From the NCBI GenBank assembly GCA_054601695.1, contig BAAHQB010000023.1, positions 1,054,001-1,118,000 on the forward strand: a DNA stretch of 64,000 nucleotides, in the 5' to 3' direction. This DNA is from Amorphochlora amoebiformis. Taxonomy: Eukaryota; Cercozoa; Chlorarachniophyceae. The position numbers and the translations under genes were made by a program. Below are positions 1 to 64,000 of this stretch, one piece after another (within the stretch, counting starts at the first letter, position 1; every line of letters starts with the position of its first letter). The notes below the pieces were generated by a model. It was not told where the DNA came from. It ran no database searches and saw only the letters and a program-made list of their open reading frames with translations.

Positions 1-35
<35 letters not shown>

Positions 36-87
36 AAATACATGGACATACGTACACATACATCATACATTATATATAATGTAATGC

Positions 88-144
<57 letters not shown>

Positions 145-163
145 CAGATGAATATATGTATTT

Positions 164-218
<55 letters not shown>

Positions 219-219
<1 letters not shown>

Positions 220-279
220 ATATCCTCATCGTCGAAATTTTGCTCAATCTGAACCTCAAAATACGCAATCTATGTAATA

Positions 280-315
<36 letters not shown>

Positions 316-506
316 TATATATATGTATATAATATATATGTGTATATATATATATTATATGCGTGTATATATTGTCTTAAAATACATACAAGTATTGTGT
401 TGACTACATCTACTTTGTATTTGTATATGTAAGTTAATATTCCACGCATGCGTATATGCATATGAAAACAACGTTTATACCTTGGATATTCGGACAAGCT
501 GGAACG

Positions 507-537
<31 letters not shown>

Positions 538-542
538 TATAC

Positions 543-593
<51 letters not shown>

Positions 594-636
594 TATAACG
601 CATACATATATATATATATATATGCATATATATAAG

Positions 637-729
<93 letters not shown>

Positions 730-775
730 TATGAACACAACGTTTATACCTTGGATATTCGGACAAGCTGGAACG

Positions 776-825
<50 letters not shown>

Positions 826-881
826 TATGAACGCAATGTTTATACTTTGGATATTCGCCACGGTTGGGAAGACAAGCTAGA

Positions 882-932
<51 letters not shown>

Positions 933-1076
933 AACATAAATAAGATTCACAACCGTTGAAAAGACAAGTTGAAACCCCTTTGTAACGTACATATATATAT
1001 ATATATATATTATATATAAACATAAATAAGATTCACAACCGTTGAAAAGACAAGTTGAAACCCCTTTGTAACGTCC

Positions 1077-1140
<64 letters not shown>

Positions 1141-1480
1141 ATTCACAACCGTTGAGAAGACAAGTTGAAACCCCTTTGTAACGTCCCGTAACGCCACTTC
1201 CGTGGAGGAAACGCTCGATTTCACCTCCTAGGGTTAGGATTAGAATTGTTAGGGTTAGGGTTGGATTTAGGATGAAAGTTAGGGTTAAGAGGTAAGTTCG
1301 GGATAGGATCAGGGTTAGGGATTAGCATTTGGTGGGGTGGGTATAGGATAGGGTGTAGCTCTTAGGTAGCTTGGGATTAGGGTAGGGTTAGGGTTAGGGT
1401 TAGGGTTAGGGTTAGGGTTGAGGTTAAGGTTACCGGTTTGTTGATTTTTTTGGATCTCTTTGAGAATCTGTGACAAGTAT

Positions 1481-1530
<50 letters not shown>

Positions 1531-1697
1531 ATATAATTGTATCTATACACCTGCACACGAACATGAATATACACTCCCCAAAACCGAAATCACCCAAAAT
1601 AATGCGGGAAAAAGCTGCGTACCTACGAAAGATGTCCAGGGGATGTCTCCTTGACCCGTCACGCACGCGAGGACAGGAGGTAGACCTGATAATATAC

Positions 1698-1741
<44 letters not shown>

Positions 1742-1779
1742 CTTACACACACATATATATATATATATGTATAGGTATG

Positions 1780-1828
<49 letters not shown>

Positions 1829-2073
1829 GTACAAAAATACATGCAATATATAAAATACGCATTAAGATAAACTATGCAATCATGATGCAAGGAATGTTGT
1901 AAGGACTATAATTCTTAATCGACAAGCACGTTCAATATCATATGCACCAATGTATAAGTACACAATGTGCACAAGTATATACACATATACACATATACAA
2001 ATACATATATATGAATGTAACATATAAACATATATATATACACACACATATATATATATATACACACATGTAT

Positions 2074-2141
<68 letters not shown>

Positions 2142-2231
2142 ATATATATATATACATACACACATATTATACTATATTTGCATATACTATTCACATGCTT
2201 ACATATCTCTTACGGTTTCTTGTTCTTTCCA

Positions 2232-2267
<36 letters not shown>

Positions 2268-2341
2268 CAATATATGCATATACTATTCACATAATTACAT
2301 ATCTCTTACGGTTTCTTCTTCTTTCCAATGTATATACATAT

Positions 2342-2403
<62 letters not shown>

Positions 2404-2475
2404 CAATATATGCATATACTATTCACATAATTACATATCTCTTACGGTTTCTTATTCTTTCCAATGTATATACAT

Positions 2476-2531
<56 letters not shown>

Positions 2532-2680
2532 CAATATATGCATATACTATTCACATAATTACATATCTCTTACGGTTTCTTATTCTTTCCACTCGTCGGG
2601 TGTCCCTTCCATATCCTTGGAAACATCCGTAGAGACTATATATATATTATATTATATATATATATATATATATGTATATT

Positions 2681-2773
<93 letters not shown>

Positions 2774-3036
2774 TATCGTGCGCGTATGATTATATTTTAT
2801 GAAACGCTTACTTCTATCGTATCGGTGTATGTATGTTATCCGTGTATGTATGTTATCGGTGTATGTATGTTATCGGTGTATGTATGTTATCCGTGTATGT
2901 TATTTATCGGTGTATGTATGTTAGCATGCCTCTCTCTCATCCTCCGACAGATAATACGGCATAACGAATGCTTCCGATAGTCCATCGTCAACCCCCACCC
3001 TTTTATAAATTTATGTATTTTTAGTATATATCTATG

Positions 3037-3095
<59 letters not shown>

Positions 3096-3201
3096 CACTA
3101 ACATAATATACACAGGTATGTTTTTATTTGAATAAATATTGTAAATTTATACCTCGGAAATGGAGTATCCCCCCGCACAGCTCGATCACCTGTAATATGA
3201 A

Positions 3202-3290
<89 letters not shown>

Positions 3291-3443
3291 CAAATATATA
3301 ATATTATATATATAATGTATATATATATATATATATATGTATGATTTTAACAATTGTAATTATACCCCTCTCAAGCGAGCCTCGGTAGGCCAGTCGTTCC
3401 CACCTATATATATATATATTATATATATACATTTACATATATA

Positions 3444-3521
<78 letters not shown>

Positions 3522-3597
3522 TATGTAGGCATCTATTTATTACCATCATCATATATGTATTTCATCCTATGTATTTATATATATTTTTATATATATT

Positions 3598-3632
<35 letters not shown>

Positions 3633-4016
3633 GTAGGCATCTATTGATGGTAATCATATATGTATTTCATCCTATGTATTTTATTGACCGTATACCAAAC
3701 CAAACCACCATAATATTTGTCAACTTTGTCTTCATATATATAATATATATATATATATATTATATATATATGTATATATATATACATCTATATCATAATA
3801 ATACTAAATAATACTAGTAATAATTTCAATACTACTACTAATATTAATCATTATTATTTTAATAATGATAGCAATTGACAACCTTAAGGACTTGAACCCT
3901 TCCGGTGTTTTGGATTCAAGAGAGATCACGTGATGGGGGTGCTCAGGATTACTTTCCAGCTGTTTTCCATCGAACTGTGGATAATCAATATATATATATA
4001 TATCTATATATATATA

Positions 4017-4064
<48 letters not shown>

Positions 4065-4363
4065 GTATTATACATATGTTGTACTCATAGAAATATTGCG
4101 TGTACCTGTGTAGGCCAATCGACGACGTGATATATGGCTTCTTTCAGACCCGCGCCGTTGTAAATCTGATCAAATGTAATACCAAGCCATGTTAACACGC
4201 ATATTTGTACATACACCACACATACATATCATATGTATATATATATATGTATATGTATATATATATGTATTATGTATATATAAAAATATAATATACTCAT
4301 TTTATATCCAACCCTGAAATATTTGCCAAGTTCGGAGAGCGGAAGCAGCTCGTTGTCACTTGC

Positions 4364-4456
<93 letters not shown>

Positions 4457-4461
4457 TTATA

Positions 4462-4508
<47 letters not shown>

Positions 4509-4917
4509 AACACATATATATATATATATATATATTTGTATATATATGTTTACATATATAAATATACATACATATATATATATATATATATATGTATTAA
4601 TTTATATATGGACATATACCCCTATTGTATAATACATCAATCTCATGCGATTTTTTTTTTCCAGATTATTACAGTATACGAAACTTCTGAAATATTTCGG
4701 TTTCGCTCACACCCCCAAAATGATGAATGTAAACAATATACTTCATTAAATTTCACCCTCCTCGTTCCCCTCCACTCGGGGTTGCAGCAGTTTGTAGTAA
4801 TTTCTCTTAGCTACAGCCCTCCGTAAAGCCATACACCAGAGCACTAAATTCATCAAAGGAGGGAGTATTATACCGAGGAAGGGCATTAGGGAAGGGGAGG
4901 GTATGGAGATCGAGCAT
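219..4917 (-). CDS. Unrecognised multi-exon gene, 3' end outside window
   Basis: Ten exons chain in phase on the minus strand: 4917-4815 (ATG), 4365-4313, 4165-4106, 3974-3883, 3403-3366, 3189-3153, 2635-2574, 1685-1627, 1467-1434 and 1227-1150. Three more are tentative: 498-481 (an identical copy lies at 767-750), 403-390 and 269-219. Each has AG before it and GT after it. Exon peptides include [95 protein letters not shown] and [18 protein letters not shown]. The visible part is about 233 residues. I recognise no domain. The start is the first ATG of the most upstream exon; the frame is open upstream to a TGA, so an earlier exon is possible. Introns are mostly (TA)n; the one between 1434 and 1227 is telomere-like repeat. 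Partial copies of exons 2635-2574 and 1227-1150 lie downstream in the introns. Confidence 0.6.
1228..1433 (-). repeat. Interstitial telomeric repeat inside an intron
   Basis: The plus strand carries degenerate then perfect TTAGGG units, so the sense (minus) strand of the host gene reads CCCTAA. The predicted intron begins at the donor GTAACCTTAACC and runs directly into the array. It ends at the acceptor CCCTAG before the exon at 1227, so the whole intron is telomere-like. Confidence 0.85.
2179..2590 (-). repeat. Four tandem copies of an exon-donor border
   Basis: A unit of roughly 55 to 60 bases holding an exon end (minus strand TGGAAAGAATAAGAAACC) plus the donor GTAAGAGATATG occurs four times, separated by (TA)n and (CA)n. 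Only the most upstream copy on the minus strand is joined to the full exon 2635-2574. The others are partial exon copies left in the intron. Confidence 0.75.
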
Positions 4918-5106
4918 GGATATCAAAACACCAACAAAAGAGAAAAAATATGACAACAATCCCGTTGCAAATCACAAACTCCTGGACCGAATTATAAATG
5001 GATGACAGTTCGGAAATATAATTAGGTAAATTCTTCTCACATCATAAGTATGTACACACGCACGCACATGCAAACATACACACCTTGCATGCACATCCAT
5101 ATTTAC

Positions 5107-5172
<66 letters not shown>

Positions 5173-5204
5173 ATATATGCTAGATTTTCTTTCTGTTATA
5201 ACAT

Positions 5205-5835
5205 TTATGTTGTAATACTCGAATGGCTCTTAGTCGGCCAGCGGCTCACTTCGTTCCAGCGCTTGCAGACGCTCGCCTGGAGCCCAAAACATAACAACAA
5301 CACCATAAACTCTAATATACAAACGCATGTCTTGCCCATGTGTCTCCCAATTCCTTCAGCACAGCAAATAATCGTACAAATCGTAACAAAAAAGAAGCAT
5401 AGATCCAGAGCGGGAGCCATTTCATCCTTTCGTGCTCACCGTTTTGCGAAGATCGTCGGGGTTCAAATACCCCAGAACGTAAATTAGAGTGTTGTTGTCC
5501 AACGGTAGATAGCGAATCGAATACTTCGCGTCCAAATCCCTTGCAAGCGCCTTCGATCCCCTTCCGCCATGGCTGATTTTGGTGCTTGACCTGCGCCTGC
5601 GCTTCATCCTGAGGCCGAAAGGGCGCCAAAAATTTGGAAAAACCAGATGAGTAAGACATATGGGTATGAATGGTTGAATGCTTCGCTTGGAAAGCGAGGA
5701 GAAGACCTTATCATTGCCCAATGTGTGTCGAAGGGCCTCGTTGACGCTGTTGGATTCACCCGAGTTCAGTGGCAATTGAAAAAGATAATATAAGGCGGAA
5801 TCACCCAGATGAGAAAAGGGGGGTATCCCCCGCAT
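5205..5835 (-). CDS. F-box protein, two exons
   Basis: F-box proteins bind Skp1 and deliver substrates to SCF ubiquitin ligases. Exon 1 ends at 5440 with donor ACG|GTGAGC. Exon 2 is 5276-5205 after acceptor CTCCAG, in phase 0, ending in TAA. Spliced together they give a clear F-box: LPLDNNTLIYVLGYLNPDD, LRKT, then ASVCKRWNEVSRW, matching the family pattern LP.E.L..I..YL...DL.....VCK.W. The N-terminal flank is basic (MKRRRRSSTK). The frame is open back to the ATG at 5835 (about 155 residues). A shorter start at 5607, just inside a CAG acceptor, would give 79 residues. No substrate-binding repeats follow the F-box, so it is unusually short. It is divergent from the EF-hand gene, and part of the sequence upstream of 5607 may be promoter. 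Confidence 0.75.
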
Positions 5836-6033
5836 TTCATCTTAAATCCCGGGATTCCTTTACGAAACACCGCCTCTTGCGTTTGTAATTTTCCCCCGGG
5901 ACTCTTGATACACCCCGGGGATTGATTCGAATCCCGATATCCGGACGTCTCTAGAGGAGTTTTCATTTTGCGTTTCAAGCCATGCGCGCTTGACCTTTCT
6001 TCCTCCCGCCAAGCCCTGACCAGAAGCGGGATT
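5836..6033. promoter_or_regulatory. Divergent intergenic region, putative shared promoter
   Basis: About 200 GC-balanced bases separate the F-box start on minus from the ATG at 6034 on plus. It holds no microsatellite, unlike nearly all other non-coding sequence here. A bidirectional promoter is inferred from position only; I see no clear TATA box. Confidence 0.35.
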
Positions 6034-13491
<7,458 letters not shown>

Positions 13492-13628
13492 GGTATGTAT
13501 GTATGATATTGTATGTGTGTGTGTGTGTAGGTATATATTATATATGTGTATGTATGTATATATATATGTGTGTGTATATATATATATATATATGTATATG
13601 TATATACATATATATGTATATATATATG

Positions 13629-13661
<33 letters not shown>

Positions 13662-13771
13662 ATGTGTGTGTATATATATTTAGTGCGTATAGTTTTTTTT
13701 CAATAAACTTATATTATATATATATATATATATTGTACAATTTAATATATATATATATACATATACATATA

Positions 13772-13824
<53 letters not shown>

Positions 13825-13862
13825 ATCATATCATATCACACCCACACACAATATTGATATAA
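13492..13862. other. Short intergenic stretch
   Basis: Between the TAG at 13491 and the ATG at 13863 there is only (TA)n, (GT)n and a short TTTTTTTTCAATAAAC tract at about 13692. This contains AATAAA and could be a poly(A) signal for the upstream gene. Confidence 0.4.
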
Positions 13863-42260
<28,398 letters not shown>

Positions 42261-42644
42261 CGGAGGCTGCTGTAACTGTTGCTAAGTGACATACATTGAG
42301 TCAAATCTATTCAACATATATATTGTATATCATGATTATGTCCTTTCATAGTACTGTTTTCATTTTTTTTCAAATGTTACGAAACCGCGTTAACTAGTGG
42401 AGCATTATTACTAGGTACTAGTGCTCAGGCTAAATGTAGTACTCTAGATCTAGTAGATGCTAGAGTTTTATCATGACTCTACATACGACCTATTAAATAT
42501 CTAAGAACGTAGTAGACGACATAAATTAGGCTAGCATGATAAAGAGAATTATCGTATAACACGGTCTAAGGAATTTTCAGACATTCAGAATATACTAGTA
42601 CCTAGAGTACCTGGTATTTATATATATATATACATATATACTAA

Positions 42645-42678
<34 letters not shown>

Positions 42679-42911
42679 CTAGATTATATCATATGATATA
42701 TCGTTCCTATATTGTAGGAAAGTATATATATGCTGTTACATGTTGCTGTACAAGTTACAGTACAACACATATGTCCATATTTTAACAGGTTGACGAACTG
42801 TTGGCAGCGATTATTACAATTTACAATCACATATTGGTGCCACTCTAGCCACTGTACAAATATTCTTACTACGCCGGAAAATTTACCCCGTGCTATTTCA
42901 CGGAATCTCTG
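42261..42911. other. Intergenic unique sequence
   Basis: AT-rich but mostly non-repetitive, with many CTAG, ACTAG and TAGTAC words and one (TA)n run at about 42630-42680. No exon seen. Confidence 0.5.
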
Positions 42912-44084
42912 CTACTTAAACCTCTTAGAACTTGTCCTTCCATCCACGTCCACCCTCTTCCTCTTCTCTGCCCGTTTTTCTTCCGACTTGTACGAGTTAT
43001 CCAACCTAAAAATGACCTTGAGGTCCAGATCTGATTCCTGCAGCTCACCTAGTTGAGAATGGTCCTCCAGTTTCTTGCTCCCGTCCCCAAGTATCAACAT
43101 TAGCGGCTCAATCGGGACCTTGAACAAGTCGCTGACCTTCTTCTTAACAGCTAGTCCTGTTTCCTTTGAATCAACTGTCAAGACGAGAGGAGGTTGATCT
43201 TTTGGAGCTTGTTCTTTGCTCGCAACTTGCGGAATCTCAGGAACTGCACCAGCTACCTTAGACACTTTGCTCACCTTACTTCCTTCACTCTTGAGTATCT
43301 GTGGCTCGGTGAAACTTAGATCGGAGAGCTCGAATCGACACTGCGGGCACGTGGTGTTGACCCCGAGCCACGGCTTGAGACACTTTGAGTGGAAGATGTG
43401 TCGACATGGGGTCTCGACAACGACATCTAAGGCTTCGTAGTCGTCCTGACAGACGGCACAAGCTCCGTGCTCGGATCCAAGCTTCAGGATTCGGGTTGGA
43501 AGATGACCCATGAGCAACGAACTGAACCAGGCTGGGATAGGTTGCTGCGCGGTGTGACTTCCGCAATGCAGAGGATTCCGATGAGAACAACCGGAACTTG
43601 TGGAGTCTTGTACAATGGGGGAGCAGACTGGAGAGCAGGTAGAGGACCCGGAAGAGCACATGGACTGTACAGCAGGCGAACTGATTCCATCCGGGTCACG
43701 CCACTTGAATTTCTGGCAGTCGGGTTCGTCGTCGTCCCCTTCACTGAAGTTGAAAAAGCCATCGACCATCTCATCGAGATCCTCAGGATCAGACAGAGGA
43801 ACCCCTTTGGTGATAGCTTCACCCCTCAACGACTGGCTCATTTCCACGCCCAGCTCCTAAGGATTAGGCTCGACATTGGCTTTTTTTCTCAAAATTGTCA
43901 AGGAAGAAAAACATACCTCAATCCCTAATTTGTACAAGACATCGTCGTTCTTGAGAGGGTATCCCTTGAAGGATATCAGTTGCTCTCTCACTGGAACCCC
44001 ACTCACCTCCTCAAGGATCTCCTTCAGCTGCTCCACGGTCTCGGTTCCATCAACCGTGGGAGTGTAAGAGGAGGCCTTCTCCAT
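42912..44084 (-). CDS. RING-H2 protein with two ubiquitin-like domains
   Basis: A probable E3 ubiquitin ligase of 370 residues. Exon 1 is 44084-43917 and exon 2 is 43856-42912, separated by a 60-base intron (GAG|GTATGT ... CCTTAG). Residues 10-56 resemble a ubiquitin-like fold (TVEQLKEILEEVSGVPVREQ, LISFKGYPLKNDDVLYKLG). An acidic and then Cys/Ser-rich linker follows. The RING-H2 lies at about residues 189-233: CAVCQDDYE, then CRHIFHSKCLKPWL and CPQCRFEL, giving the C3H2C3 ligand order. A second ubiquitin-like segment lies near 285-345 (TVDSKETGLAVKKKV, PLMLILGDGSKKLEDHSQL, DLDLKVIFRL). The tail is basic (KRAEKRKRVDVDG). The frame stays open 5' of the ATG to a CAG acceptor at 44106, and an upstream exon ending at 44272 would join in phase. 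The intron lacks microsatellite. Confidence 0.88.
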
Positions 44085-44132
44085 CCCGCCAGCCGGCTTT
44101 TTCTCCTGGAATGGGAAAATAGAAATTCGTCA

Positions 44133-57345
<13,213 letters not shown>

Positions 57346-57355
57346 GAATATCCAT

Positions 57356-57361
57356 AATAAA
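57356..57361 (+). terminator. AATAAA poly(A) signal
   Basis: A canonical AATAAA lies 11 bases after the TAA that ends the chromodomain gene, followed about 50 bases on by T-rich sequence. Confidence 0.6.

Positions 57362-64000
<6,639 letters not shown>

Noticed and set aside
434-937. Long Tyr-Ile reading frames here and throughout the window
   Set aside because: They are translations of (TA)n, present on both strands and all frames, with no normal codon use.
1563-1679. Plus-strand first exon [18 protein letters not shown] with donor GTAGAC
   Set aside because: Attractive composition, but the antisense exon 1685-1627 fits a ten-exon phase-consistent chain on minus, and no phase-matched plus exon follows.
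3696-3729. Minus exon [11 protein letters not shown]
   Set aside because: It has splice sites but breaks phase between exons 3974-3883 and 3403-3366, which join perfectly without it.

Overview
This is a nuclear window from a eukaryote, most likely a protist or alga; I cannot name the taxon. Short GC-balanced islands sit in a sea of (TA)n, (CT)n/(GA)n, (CA)n and TTAGGG-type telomeric repeats. Almost every island is a small exon bounded by AG and GT, and the open reading phases chain across the islands. The long Tyr-Ile, Ser-Leu and His-Thr reading frames are simply translated microsatellites.

I spliced the islands by eye, requiring GT-AG borders and continuous reading phase. This gives nine gene models. 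From left to right: an unrecognised minus-strand gene running off the left edge (219-4917); a small F-box protein on minus (5205-5835); a divergent plus gene with a degenerate EF-hand (6034-13491); a long charged Ser/Arg/Lys-rich protein (13863-24086); a basic protein of about 442 residues (24955-35732); a minus Pro/Gln-rich small protein (37128-42260, least certain); a minus RING-H2 protein with two ubiquitin-like domains (42912-44084); a 22-exon plus gene of about 498 residues with chromodomain, Tudor-knot, ZZ/DC1-like zinc finger, Tudor and DEK_C domains (44133-57345); and a plus gene leaving on the right (57899 onward).

The most striking pattern is that many exons are flanked by partial copies of themselves inside the introns. 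Copies upstream carry the acceptor and the first part of the exon. Copies downstream carry the last part of the exon and the donor. Introns therefore look as if they grew by tandem duplication across exon borders plus microsatellite expansion. Interstitial telomeric repeats also lie inside introns, nearly always with CCCTAA on the sense strand, which supplies arrays of a branch-point-like CTAAC.

Two gene pairs are divergent and very close (F-box/EF-hand, RING/chromodomain). The F-box and RING proteins point to ubiquitin ligase functions and the chromodomain protein to histone-mark reading, but no operon-like link is implied. All exon borders are inferred without transcripts.
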